A stretch of DNA of 64,000 bases from positions 1 through 64,000 of the forward strand of contig JADHNP010000002.1 in NCBI GenBank assembly GCA_016779445.1, given 5' to 3'. The translations under genes were made by a program, and so were the position numbers. Position 1 is the first letter of the stretch. Every line of letters begins with the position of its first letter. Source of the stretch: Luminiphilus sp. GTDB lineage: Bacteria; Pseudomonadota; Gammaproteobacteria; Pseudomonadales; Halieaceae. The notes below the pieces were generated by a model. It was not told the DNA's origin. It saw only the letters and a program-made list of their open reading frames with translations, and did not search any database. This document shows, one piece after another, positions 56,452-64,000 of this stretch.

Positions 56452-57308
56452 CTGTCAAAACTCCTGGGTAAGGCTCGCCACATAGCGAGCGCATCAACCG
56501 TTGCCGCTACGTCGTGCACTCGCAATATGTGCGCACCCCGCTCTACCGCGATCATCGCAAGGCCCACGCTGGCATAAAGCCGTTCTGACGGATTACGATC
56601 TAGCACAGTGGCAATCATCGACTTACGTGACAACCCGACCAAAAGCGGTCGCTGGCCAAAAGAAACCTCCCCTAGCCGCGCCAGCATCTCAAAATTCTGA
56701 CCAGAGGTCTTACCAAAGCCAAATCCCGGATCGAGCACAATACGCTCTTCTTTGATACCCGCCCGAGTACACGCTGTTACGCGCTCCTCGAAAAAGTGCC
56801 GAACGTCAGCGATCACATCAAGATACTCAGGAGATAGTTGCATGGTACTTGGCTCGCCCTGCATGTGCATGACACAAAGAGGTAAACCCGTCTCTGCAGC
56901 CGCCTCGAGGGCACCTGGCCGCCTGAAGGCGCGAATATCATTGAGGAATCCCGCTCCAAGACGCGCGCACTCCGTCATGAGCTTTGGTGTGCTGGTATCT
57001 ACGGAGACAATGACTTCGAACCGTTCGACGAGGAGCTCGACCGCCGTCAGTACACGATCCATTTCTTCTGCCTCGGTAACCGCCGCTGCGCCGGGCCGCG
57101 TCGACTCACCACCGACATCCAACATAAGAGCGCCCGCATCCACCATAGCCTGCGCACGACCCAAGAGGGCATCTAGATCAATCTTATTGTCATAGTAAAG
57201 ATCCCCCCCGTCCGAGAAGGAGTCAGGGGTAATATTGAGGATGCCCATGACGCTGGGCAAAGTGAGGTCGAGTGAGCGCGACCCGCATTGAAGGCGCCTG
57301 GTCATCAC
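56448..57308 (-). CDS. folP: Dihydropteroate synthase
   Basis: This 286-residue enzyme condenses the pterin pyrophosphate made by FolK with p-aminobenzoate; it is the sulfonamide target. [15 protein letters not shown] (about 21-35) and [13 protein letters not shown] (about 63-75) are the two signatures, and [13 protein letters not shown] is near the end. It lies between ftsH (27 bp) and glmM (4-bp overlap), the conserved order. Confidence 0.97.
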   Translation of the reverse strand: MMTRRLQCGSRSLDLTLPSVMGILNITPDSFSDGGDLYYDNKIDLDALLGRAQAMVDAGALMLDVGGESTRPGAAAVTEAEEMDRVLTAVELLVERFEVIVSVDTSTPKLMTECARLGAGFLNDIRAFRRPGALEAAAETGLPLCVMHMQGEPSTMQLSPEYLDVIADVRHFFEERVTACTRAGIKEERIVLDPGFGFGKTSGQNFEMLARLGEVSFGQRPLLVGLSRKSMIATVLDRNPSERLYASVGLAMIAVERGAHILRVHDVAATVDALAMWRALPRSFDR

Positions 57309-57335
57309 TCTGGGCTCTTTGGTTTGCGAGAGTGC

Positions 57336-59252
57336 TCAGTGCTCGGTTGCAGCACCACCTATGGGATTTCCCGTTGGCTCAGGCTCACCGGCATCGGGTG
57401 GCGCGCCACGGTCATCACCAGACCAACTACTGGGTGGTTTAGGTGGCTGTCCCGCCATAATATCTTCAATCTGCTCGGCATCGATGGTCTCGTATTGCAT
57501 GAGCGCGTCCGCCATCATATCCAGCTTGTCACGATTATCTTCAAGCAGTTGGTGCGCTTTGGCGTAACAATCGTCAATGATGCTGCGCACTTCTCTGTCG
57601 ATCGCCAACGCCGTCTCATCTGACATGGCTTTGGCAGGCTGCCCGGCACTCCGGCCCAAAAACACCTCTTCGCCACCCTCGTCGTACATTAGCGGCCCCA
57701 TTGCCTCGGACAACCCCCACTTTGTCACCATATTACGCGCGACTTCGGTAGCCCGCTGAATATCATTGGACGCACCCGTAGTGATACCGTCCTTGCCAAG
57801 CGTCATTTCCTCGGCAACCCGTCCGCCAAATAAACTGGTGACCTGAGAGATAATATGACGGCGACTATGGCTATAACGGTCTTCCTCAGGAAGAAACATC
57901 GTGACCCCAAGAGCGCGCCCTCTGGGAATGATCGACACTTTGTATACGGGATCGTGCTCGGGCATCAGTCTGCCCACAATGGCGTGGCCCGCCTCGTGAT
58001 AAGCGGTATTCCGTTTCTCTGACTCGGACATCACCATGGATCGCCGCTCGGCCCCCATCATGATCTTGTCCTTGGCCAACTCAAACTGATCCATATCGAC
58101 AACGCGCAATCCACCGCGCGCAGCAAAAAGTGCAGCTTCATTTACCAGGTTCGCCAAATCTGCGCCTGAGAAACCGGGGGTGCCCCGCGCGATCTTCGAG
58201 GAATCGACATCCTCGGATAATGGCACTTTTCTCATATGGACTTTCAGGATTTGGTCTCGCCCACGAATATCGGGCAAGCCCACGACGACCTGTCGATCAA
58301 AACGGCCAGGGCGTAACAAAGCGGGATCCAACACATCTGGGCGGTTTGTCGCCGCGATCACGATGACCCCGTCATTCACTTCAAAACCGTCCATTTCGAC
58401 CAGCAGTTGGTTCAGCGTCTGCTCTCGCTCATCGTGACCACCACCCAAGCCTGCGCCGCGGTGGCGACCGACCGCATCAATCTCATCAATAAAAATGATG
58501 CACGGTGATTGCTTTTTGGCCTGCTCGAACATATCACGCACTCGAGAAGCCCCTACACCTACAAACATCTCGACAAAATCCGATCCGGAAATCGAGAAAA
58601 ACGGCACCTTGGCTTCACCTGCAATGGCCTTGGCCAGCAAGGTTTTACCGGTGCCCGGTTGGCCGACCATGAGAACCCCTCTGGGAATACGGCCACCCAA
58701 CTTTTGAAATCGACCTGGATCACGAAGAAACTCGACCAACTCCTGTACGTCTTCCTTCGCCTCTTCCACTCCCGCCACATCAGCAAAAGTAGTCGTGATC
58801 TGATCTTCCCCAAGAAGCTTGGCCTTACTCTTTCCAAAGCTCATCGGGCCGCCTCGTCCACCCGCACCACCTTGCATCTGTCGCATAAAAAACATAAACA
58901 CAGCGATGATCAGCAATATGGGGAAACTTGCGATCAACAATTGGCTCCACACAGACTGTTGCTCGGGCTTTTTCCCCTCAACCGTCACATTGTGGGACAG
59001 AAGGTCATCCATCAGTTTGGGGTCTTCCACCATCGGCCTAACGGTCTCGAAACTGGTTCCGTCCTTCCGCTGTGCGCTGATGGTGAGGCCATCCACCACA
59101 ACCTTGGAGAGGCGATCCGTCTGCACCTCCCGAATAAATTCTGAGTATCCGATCTGTTCTGTAGCGGATCGCAGATTAAAATTATTGAAAACCGAGAGTA
59201 ATACCGCGGCTATCAGCAGCCACAGCAACAGGTTCTTGGCCATATTGTTCAC
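57336..59252 (-). CDS. ftsH: ATP-dependent zinc metalloprotease FtsH
   Basis: This 638-residue membrane-anchored AAA protease degrades misfolded and regulatory proteins. Two N-terminal helices (about 4-22 and 104-123) flank a periplasmic domain. The AAA domain has Walker A GQPGTGKT (197-204, GPPGTGKT in most), [11 protein letters not shown], and the arginine-finger region, and the protease has HEAGH (about 420). The C-terminus is Pro/Gly-rich. I use the GTG at 59252, because AGAGGA lies 6 bp before it; the ATG nine bases on (MAKNLLLW) is the start in E. coli-like proteins and may be used too. Confidence 0.97.
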   Translation of the reverse strand: MNNMAKNLLLWLLIAAVLLSVFNNFNLRSATEQIGYSEFIREVQTDRLSKVVVDGLTISAQRKDGTSFETVRPMVEDPKLMDDLLSHNVTVEGKKPEQQSVWSQLLIASFPILLIIAVFMFFMRQMQGGAGGRGGPMSFGKSKAKLLGEDQITTTFADVAGVEEAKEDVQELVEFLRDPGRFQKLGGRIPRGVLMVGQPGTGKTLLAKAIAGEAKVPFFSISGSDFVEMFVGVGASRVRDMFEQAKKQSPCIIFIDEIDAVGRHRGAGLGGGHDEREQTLNQLLVEMDGFEVNDGVIVIAATNRPDVLDPALLRPGRFDRQVVVGLPDIRGRDQILKVHMRKVPLSEDVDSSKIARGTPGFSGADLANLVNEAALFAARGGLRVVDMDQFELAKDKIMMGAERRSMVMSESEKRNTAYHEAGHAIVGRLMPEHDPVYKVSIIPRGRALGVTMFLPEEDRYSHSRRHIISQVTSLFGGRVAEEMTLGKDGITTGASNDIQRATEVARNMVTKWGLSEAMGPLMYDEGGEEVFLGRSAGQPAKAMSDETALAIDREVRSIIDDCYAKAHQLLEDNRDKLDMMADALMQYETIDAEQIEDIMAGQPPKPPSSWSGDDRGAPPDAGEPEPTGNPIGGAATEH

Positions 59253-59446
59253 AATAGTTCCTCTCGGTTTCGACACGTGCGCTAAGCTCGGTCACGTAGT
59301 ATAGCGGGTAGAGTAAAGACTCTGAACCAGCCTTTCGGTGCCCTTTCACCTCGCGTATCCAGTGAATGGGGGATTTTTGCAACATTTCAAGGCTATTTTG
59401 GCTGAAATTCCCGAATTGCGCCGCCATTACCCCGGTTAAACTGCCC

Positions 59447-60085
59447 TCAGGCTGCCGTTTTGGCTACTTTCAGGCCCGTAGCTACCACATACACTTCCCG
59501 CGACCGCGGCCGCGACGCAGAAGGCTTACGTGTAATTACGCGCTCAAAACGTTCGCGGATCTGGCGAAACCATTCCTCGAACCCCTCTCCCTGAAAAACC
59601 TTCGTCAACATGGCACCGCCGGGTGATAACGCACGAAGCGCTAAGTCAGTCGCCAATTCCACCAAATACATAGCTCGCGGCTGGTCGACTGCCGCCAGGC
59701 CGCTCATATTGGGTGACATATCCGATATCACCACATCCAGACGACGTCCCGACAGCGCCTGCATCAGCTGGTCGTACGTTTCCTGCTCCGTAAAATCACC
59801 CTGAATAAACGTCACGTTGGGTAAATGATCCATAGGCAAAATATCACTTGCCAATACGCGTCCCCTGTCGCCCACCAACACTCCTGCCACTTGAGACCAC
59901 CCCCCAGGCGCACTGCCAAGATCGAGTACCGACATGCCGGGCTGAATCAACCTGTCCTTCTCGTTGATCTCAATGAGCTTGTAGACGGCACGCGAGCGAT
60001 ACCCCTCGCGCTGGGCACGTTGCACAAAAGGATCATCATGATGTTCCTTCAACCAGGCGCGACTGGATGATTTTTTTTTGCCCAT
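59447..60085 (-). CDS. rlmE: 23S rRNA (uridine2552-2'-O)-methyltransferase
   Basis: This 212-residue SAM-dependent enzyme (RrmJ/FtsJ) modifies the ribosomal A-loop. [15 protein letters not shown] (about 54-68) binds SAM. The catalytic Lys, Asp, Lys, Glu set is expected around [20 protein letters not shown] and [12 protein letters not shown]. It is upstream of ftsH in the same direction, and yhbY is divergent 87 bp away. Confidence 0.96.
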   Translation of the reverse strand: MGKKKSSSRAWLKEHHDDPFVQRAQREGYRSRAVYKLIEINEKDRLIQPGMSVLDLGSAPGGWSQVAGVLVGDRGRVLASDILPMDHLPNVTFIQGDFTEQETYDQLMQALSGRRLDVVISDMSPNMSGLAAVDQPRAMYLVELATDLALRALSPGGAMLTKVFQGEGFEEWFRQIRERFERVITRKPSASRPRSREVYVVATGLKVAKTAA

Positions 60086-60172
60086 TATTGCCCCACCTTC
60101 ACCACAACCCTGCCAGACCCCTTTACACTGGTACTTTCACGAAGTGTACCGCGAGACACCATATGATCGCTT

Positions 60173-60487
60173 ATGAACCCTTCAAGCAGTAAAGAATTAC
60201 GTCAACTACGTGCTCTGGCACACGCCTTGCGCCCGGTGGTCACCGTTGCCGGTAATGGACTGTCAGCTTCAGTACTTCAAGAGCTTGACCGCGCACTTTC
60301 AGACCATGAATTGATCAAAGTGAAGGTCTCTGTCGGCGATCGAGTCCAGCGGGAGACGGTTGTCGCAGCACTGTGCGAGGCCAGCGGTGCCCAACTGGTG
60401 CAGCGTATTGGCAACATCGCGACCCTGCTTCGCCGTAACCCGACAGCAGATCCCAAAAAGTCGAATCTGCTTCGAGCGAAACCCTAA
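60173..60487 (+). CDS. yhbY: CRS1-YhbY-domain RNA-binding protein
   Basis: This 104-residue single-domain protein binds pre-50S ribosomal particles. LRQLRALAHALRPVVTVAGNGLSASVLQEL is the family beginning, with the GxxG-like loop VAGNGLS, and HELIKVKVSVGDR follows. It is divergent from rlmE and followed after 11 bp by a conserved-looking small protein gene. Confidence 0.93.
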   Translation: MNPSSSKELRQLRALAHALRPVVTVAGNGLSASVLQELDRALSDHELIKVKVSVGDRVQRETVVAALCEASGAQLVQRIGNIATLLRRNPTADPKKSNLLRAKP

Positions 60488-60498
60488 CCTCAGGCCCT

Positions 60499-60849
60499 AT
60501 GGTGATGGCCGAAATTATTCAGTTCCCGACGCGACAACGAGAAGCCTTTGATTTTCTTGATCGCGAACTGGCCGCATTACTCAGAGCAAAAGGGGCTGAC
60601 GAGGCGCTGATCGACTTCGCTACCGCGACACTAACTGAAGTTTATGATGAACTCCGGCGCAGTGCCGACCGTCATTTCGAGGTTCGCCTCCCGCTCGATG
60701 TAAGCGAGTTAGCGGCAGACCAGTTGCGGGAAGATATTACCTCAGGAATCGAGAAGTTGAGCCGAGAACAACATGATCTGACGTTAAAGCTGGCAGCGCG
60801 TCTAGTGCTGACGGAACTTCGACTGTTTCAACATGAACGCAAAGACTGA
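60499..60849 (+). CDS. Small hypothetical protein, all-helical
   Basis: This 116-residue protein of unknown function begins IIQFPTRQREAFDFLDRELA and is predicted to be mostly helical, with many Glu, Arg and Leu in a heptad-like spacing (about 65-112). No signal peptide, membrane helix or cysteine is present. It follows yhbY by 11 bp, so the two may be expressed together, and it ends 3 bp before the convergent feoB stop. The second ATG at 60505 (MAEII) is an alternative start. The base composition and length make a real gene likely. Confidence 0.75.
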   Translation: MVMAEIIQFPTRQREAFDFLDRELAALLRAKGADEALIDFATATLTEVYDELRRSADRHFEVRLPLDVSELAADQLREDITSGIEKLSREQHDLTLKLAARLVLTELRLFQHERKD

Positions 60850-60852
60850 GCG

Positions 60853-62703
60853 TCATAGCATGGCGGTGATTTGAAAGGTGGCCCAGGCCGCCAGCCACGC
60901 TATGCAAAGGTAAGCCACCACCATCCGGCCAGCCAATCGCCATGAATTTGCCTCTCGCGCCAGAATGGCGACCGTGGAAACGCACTGCAGCGCAATTGCG
61001 AAAAAAACCAGCAGCGCCAAGCCCGAGCCCAGAGGCAGTGCACTCGCCTGAATCTGTTCAACGAGCGGCAGTATGTTGTCTTCGGCGCCTTCGATGCCCA
61101 TGATCGTGCCAAGGGTGCCAACAAAGACTTCTCGGGCAAGAAACGCACTAACAATCGCCACACCATATCGCCAGTCGAGACCCAAAGGCTGAAAAACGGG
61201 CTCTATCCACTTGCCAATCGTGCCCAACCATGAGGCGCCAAGGTCCGCACCCTGATTGGGGAAATAACCCAATACCCAAACCACAATCGTCACGCTCAAA
61301 ATCACCAATCCCGCCTTGGTAACAAAATGTTTGGCTCTTTGCAGCGATTTTCGGGCAATGGGCACGAGAGCGGGCATCCGGTAGGCAGGTAACTCCATCA
61401 TAAAAGGCATTTGCGCCTCTCCTGTACTGATGCGATTCACGACCCCGGCCACCAGCAATCCACAAACCATGCCCAAGCCATAGACACAAAAGAGTGTCAG
61501 GCCCTGCCAGCCGACCAAGCCGCCCAAAGCGGTCTCTCTGGGAATAAAAATCGCGATCAATAACGTGTAAACCGGCAAGCGGGCTGAGCAGGGCATCAGG
61601 GGAATAACCAGGTAGGTCAGAAATCGGGCGCGGGGTGACTCGATAGAGCGTGCGGCGTAAATGGCGGGAATAGCACAGGCTACGCCCGACAACATGGGAA
61701 TAAAGCTCTTTCCACTGAGGCCGAAAAATCTCAGCGGCTTGTGACAGATCAGCGCTGCGCGCGCGAGATAGCCGGAGTCCTCAAGTAAACCGATGACAAA
61801 GGTCAGCACAAATATTTGTGGCACAAACACCAGAAAAGCACCGATTCCACTGAAAATGGCGTCCGCTGTAAAATCACGAAGAATGCCCTGATCAAGGAAA
61901 GGCAGTATCCAACGGCCCAGCCCGGTTACGACCCTCTCCACGGCATCCATCGCCGGTGCCGACCAGGTGAAAATTGACTGAAACAAGACCAGCATAATGA
62001 GGCTGAAGGCCAAGCCCCCCGACAGTGACCCCAGGAAGAATCGGTCGAGGCGTGATTGTATAAGCAACAATTGGTCAGCGGGCGCGCCGAACCGCTCCGC
62101 CAGCCGATGCGCCTCCTCATAAAGCGCGCTGTCAGCCGACTCATCGTCCTGGGCCAGTAACATCGGTTCTTCATCGGCCGCCACTGCCATCTCGTCTAGT
62201 GTCGATGAGGCCAGCTGATCCAACACCTCAGCCAGCCCCATGCCTGTTCGCGCCGACACAACCAGCACGGGGGCGCCAATATTTTCTGCAAGACCCGGTG
62301 CGTCTACCTTGAGAGAATGCCGCGCCAATATATCGCCCATATTGGCCAACACGGTGATCCGCTTGCCGCTTCTCCGGCACTCGCGCACAACCTGCAAACA
62401 GAAAAATAAGCTTTTCTCCAAACGCGTGGCGTCTACCACACAAAGAACGTGCTCCACCTCTGGGTCGCCTAAGGCGTCTGCAAAATGTGCGACCGCAATT
62501 CGCTCCTCCTCGGAAATGGGTCTCAGCGAGTAAGTGCCGGGAAAATCAACCAGCTCGCGATCGGGCAGTTTCGCTAGCTGTCCAATGGACAGGTCGACCG
62601 TAATGCCAGGATAATTGGCGACACGGTGATTAAGTCCCGTGAGCCGATTGAACAGGGCTGTTTTTCCCGAATTCGGGGTCCCGACAAGGAGCACTTTTGA
62701 CAT
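60853..62703 (-). CDS. feoB: Ferrous iron transport protein B
   Basis: This 616-residue inner-membrane ferrous iron transporter has an N-terminal G domain with GTPNSGKT (about 8-15; G1 usually GNPNSGKT), DFPGTYSL and VVDATRLEKS. A helical linker and a membrane part with two Gate-type halves follow (LSGKSFIPMLSGVACAIPA and YLVIPLMPCSARLPVY). It is shorter than the about 770-residue E. coli protein, but such short forms are known. The ATG at 62703 has GGAGGG 8 bp ahead; longer frames run into feoA. It lies 4 bp after feoA and under the same Fur box. feoC is absent. Confidence 0.95.
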   Translation of the reverse strand: MSKVLLVGTPNSGKTALFNRLTGLNHRVANYPGITVDLSIGQLAKLPDRELVDFPGTYSLRPISEEERIAVAHFADALGDPEVEHVLCVVDATRLEKSLFFCLQVVRECRRSGKRITVLANMGDILARHSLKVDAPGLAENIGAPVLVVSARTGMGLAEVLDQLASSTLDEMAVAADEEPMLLAQDDESADSALYEEAHRLAERFGAPADQLLLIQSRLDRFFLGSLSGGLAFSLIMLVLFQSIFTWSAPAMDAVERVVTGLGRWILPFLDQGILRDFTADAIFSGIGAFLVFVPQIFVLTFVIGLLEDSGYLARAALICHKPLRFFGLSGKSFIPMLSGVACAIPAIYAARSIESPRARFLTYLVIPLMPCSARLPVYTLLIAIFIPRETALGGLVGWQGLTLFCVYGLGMVCGLLVAGVVNRISTGEAQMPFMMELPAYRMPALVPIARKSLQRAKHFVTKAGLVILSVTIVVWVLGYFPNQGADLGASWLGTIGKWIEPVFQPLGLDWRYGVAIVSAFLAREVFVGTLGTIMGIEGAEDNILPLVEQIQASALPLGSGLALLVFFAIALQCVSTVAILAREANSWRLAGRMVVAYLCIAWLAAWATFQITAML

Positions 62704-62707
62704 GAGG

Positions 62708-62995
62708 TTACCCTCCCGACAGGCTGACAAGTACTTGAATTGCCAGCTCGCGGTCGAGGGAATAAGTGGCGTTGCTCACGCGGTAAACACGCGGCGCACC
62801 GAATCCAGGTTGATGCTGGCAAGTGATCGTCTCACCCGCATGAAAGCCAAATTCCTGCAGTCGGCCGCGATACCGACCTGAAAGTTCAGGGCAAAAGCCG
62901 ACCAACACCCCGGCAGTATGCATCGGCAGTTCCCACAAATTTATCGTTTGGCTTTCAGCGACCACAGGACGTTCCCGCGATAAAACGCGGATCAT
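62708..62995 (-). CDS. feoA: Ferrous iron transport protein A
   Basis: This 95-residue SH3-like protein supports FeoB. GRLQEFGFHAGETI (about 45-58) and AIQVLVSL at the end are typical. The start is doubtful. The ATG at 62995 is covered by the predicted -10 box (62991-62996), so translation may begin at the in-frame GTG at 62965 (VVAESQ), which has GGGA about 8 bp upstream. I list the longest form. Confidence 0.88.
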   Translation of the reverse strand: MIRVLSRERPVVAESQTINLWELPMHTAGVLVGFCPELSGRYRGRLQEFGFHAGETITCQHQPGFGAPRVYRVSNATYSLDRELAIQVLVSLSGG

Positions 62996-63019
62996 ACGTT
63001 CAATGAGAATGATTTTCAG
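62991..63019 (-). promoter_or_regulatory. Predicted sigma70 promoter of feoAB
   Basis: On the minus strand CTGAAA (63014-63019) and TATGAT (62991-62996) are 17 bp apart. Four of six -35 bases and five of six -10 bases match consensus. Transcription would start near 62985, inside the longest feoA frame. Confidence 0.45.
63004..63018 (-). promoter_or_regulatory. Fur box of feoAB
   Basis: TGAGAAT-G-ATTTTCA matches the 7-1-7 Fur motif TGATAAT-N-ATTATCA at 12 of 14 positions. It overlaps the predicted promoter spacer and -35. Repression by Fe2+-Fur of a ferrous iron uptake operon is expected. Confidence 0.75.
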
Positions 63020-63024
63020 TAAGT

Positions 63025-63501
63025 CTACAGGTGCTCGACGGCGTCTATCTCGTAAACAACATCGCCACCGGGAGCCTTGACGACGACCTCGTCACCTTCG
63101 GCCTTTGCCACCAAGGCACGCGCAATAGGCGAGTTCACGGAAATAAGATTGGCTTTAGCGTCCGCCTCGTCCTCGCCGACAATGCGATACTGCACTGTCC
63201 GATCATTATCAATATCGATCAAGGTTACCGTAGTCCCAAAAATGACTTTGCCGGAAGGGGGGATGGTTGCAACATCAATCACCTGAGCGTGAGACAGCTT
63301 ATGCTCGAGCTCCTTGATTCGGCCCTCGGCAAAACTCTGCTGCTCGCGAGCCGCATGATACTCGGCATTTTCTTTGAGATCGCCGTGCTCTCGCGCCTCT
63401 GCAATGGCCTGTGTGATTCGCGGGCGCTCTACCCTTTTAAGCCGCTCTAATTCCTCTCGCAGCGCTCGCTCGCCCTTGACTGTCATGGGGACTCGGTTCA
63501 T
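63025..63501 (-). CDS. greA: Transcription elongation factor GreA
   Basis: This 158-residue factor rescues backtracked RNA polymerase. The N-terminal coiled coil (about 1-75, [18 protein letters not shown]) carries the acidic tip [11 protein letters not shown], and the FKBP-like C-terminal domain follows ([18 protein letters not shown]). The length is that of E. coli GreA. It overlaps carB by 4 bp, the usual carAB-greA arrangement. Confidence 0.97.
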   Translation of the reverse strand: MNRVPMTVKGERALREELERLKRVERPRITQAIAEAREHGDLKENAEYHAAREQQSFAEGRIKELEHKLSHAQVIDVATIPPSGKVIFGTTVTLIDIDNDRTVQYRIVGEDEADAKANLISVNSPIARALVAKAEGDEVVVKAPGGDVVYEIDAVEHL

Positions 63502-64000
63502 ACCGCAATGCTCTCATGTAAATCCTGAAGACGACGCACCGTCATGTCTGTCTCCTGCTCCAATGCCATACAAACAGCCTCGGCCGCGGCCAATGTGGTG
63601 GTGTAGAAAACGCGATGTTGTTCAGCGCTCGCCCTAATTGACGCCGAGTCCATAATGGCACGACGTCCTTCTGTTGTGTTAATGATCATCGCCGCTTCGT
63701 CATTCTTGATCAAATCGACAATGTGGGGCCGCCCCTCAGCTACTTTATTCACCCTTCGGACCGACAGACCCGCATCCTCCAGCGCATTGGCTGTGCCGCC
63801 GGTTGCCGCGAGAGTAAAACCACGCTTTACCAGCCGTTGCGCCACATCTATCGCAGCTGCTTTATCGGCATCGCGCACGCTTATAAGACACAAACCTGAC
63901 GTCGGAGGGTCGTCTCCTGCCCCCAACTGCGCGCGAGCAAAAGCCGCTGCAAACGTGTCCCCAGTGCCCATGACCTCACCCGTAGACTTCATCTCTGGAC
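63498..64000 (-). CDS. carB: Carbamoyl-phosphate synthase large subunit, C-terminal part
   Basis: The window ends inside this gene; the frame is open to 64000 and continues past it. The visible 166 residues are the end of Car[12 protein letters not shown] (ATP-grasp end) then the MGS-like allosteric domain with [13 protein letters not shown] and [20 protein letters not shown]. The complete enzyme (about 1075 residues) supplies carbamoyl phosphate for arginine and pyrimidines. The upstream part lies outside the window. Confidence 0.97.
   Translation of the reverse strand, partial: PEMKSTGEVMGTGDTFAAAFARAQLGAGDDPPTSGLCLISVRDADKAAAIDVAQRLVKRGFTLAATGGTANALEDAGLSVRRVNKVAEGRPHIVDLIKNDEAAMIINTTEGRRAIMDSASIRASAEQHRVFYTTTLAAAEAVCMALEQETDMTVRRLQDLHESIAV

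Noticed and set aside
58509..59144. 211-codon plus-strand frame within ftsH
   Set aside because: It is antisense to the FtsH AAA domain and has no domain match or ribosome site.

Overview
The window is ordinary, densely coding chromosomal DNA of a free-living gammaproteobacterium, with no phage, insertion sequence or CRISPR array that I can see. Three gene orders support this. The first is carB-greA-(yhbY)-rlmE-ftsH-folP-glmM-secG-tRNA-Leu, followed by tRNA-fMet-rimP-nusA-infB-rbfA-truB-rpsO-pnp. The second is dksA-gluQ-(NtrC-type regulator)-pcnB-folK-panB-panC. The third is argG/pyrC-rnt. These orders are like those of Pseudomonas and its relatives. The NhaC antiporter, the sodium:solute symporter pair, the steroid-dehydrogenase-like flavoprotein and the Baeyer-Villiger monooxygenase fit a marine heterotroph such as the Halieaceae/Spongiibacteraceae group, but that placement is inference.

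Layout. 1-4700: a TetR-RND efflux operon with a palindromic operator. 5055-6445: a RIO-type kinase and a truncated miaE remnant. 6879-9475: a flavoprotein dehydrogenase and an NmrA-like reductase. 9753-15166: SOS mutagenesis genes imuB and dnaE2, each with its own LexA box almost touching the start codon, with a lipocalin gene facing the other way between them and no imuA. 15174-16914: a small zinc-binding protein and a Baeyer-Villiger monooxygenase. 17056-20086: argG divergent from pyrC-rnt. 20025-26615: a minus-strand run mpl - RND/MMPL exporter - YkgJ-like - LON-domain protein - D-aminoacylase-like amidohydrolase. 26718-29479: a PPi-type phosphofructokinase, an M15 peptidase and sfsA. 29650-37244: a DksA protein with a histone-like Lys/Ala/Pro repeat tail, gluQ, a sigma54 activator at the cbrB position, a candidate sigma54-driven small RNA, pcnB, folK, a deoxynucleoside kinase, panB and panC. 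37241-42851: a Na+/solute symporter pair, acetyl-CoA synthetase and NhaC. 42947-51742: the metY-nusA-infB-pnp operon. 51942-54306: an orphan FliG-like protein and a CotH lipoprotein, sitting between the two conserved translation/secretion blocks. 54495-64000: tRNA-Leu, secG, glmM, folP, ftsH, rlmE, then yhbY, feoAB under a Fur box, greA and the 3' end of carB.

The most interesting observation is at 32750-32986, between the CbrB-like sigma54 activator and pcnB, where Pseudomonas carries cbrB-crcZ-pcnB. Here there is a consensus -24/-12 sigma54 promoter and two direct GTAACA half-sites upstream of it. Downstream are two (ARN)4 A-rich Hfq-type motifs and a GC hairpin followed by six T. Together these predict a compact (about 106 nt) CrcZ-like Hfq-titrating RNA. 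It would be controlled by a CbrB-like protein whose receiver domain looks degenerate and whose CbrA kinase gene is missing from this locus.

Other points of note are the 46-bp palindrome enclosing the imuB SOS box, the Fur-boxed feoA promoter whose -10 overlaps the annotated start, the initiator tRNA with a U1:U72 mismatch, and the 62-bp tail overlap of rnt with the amidohydrolase gene.
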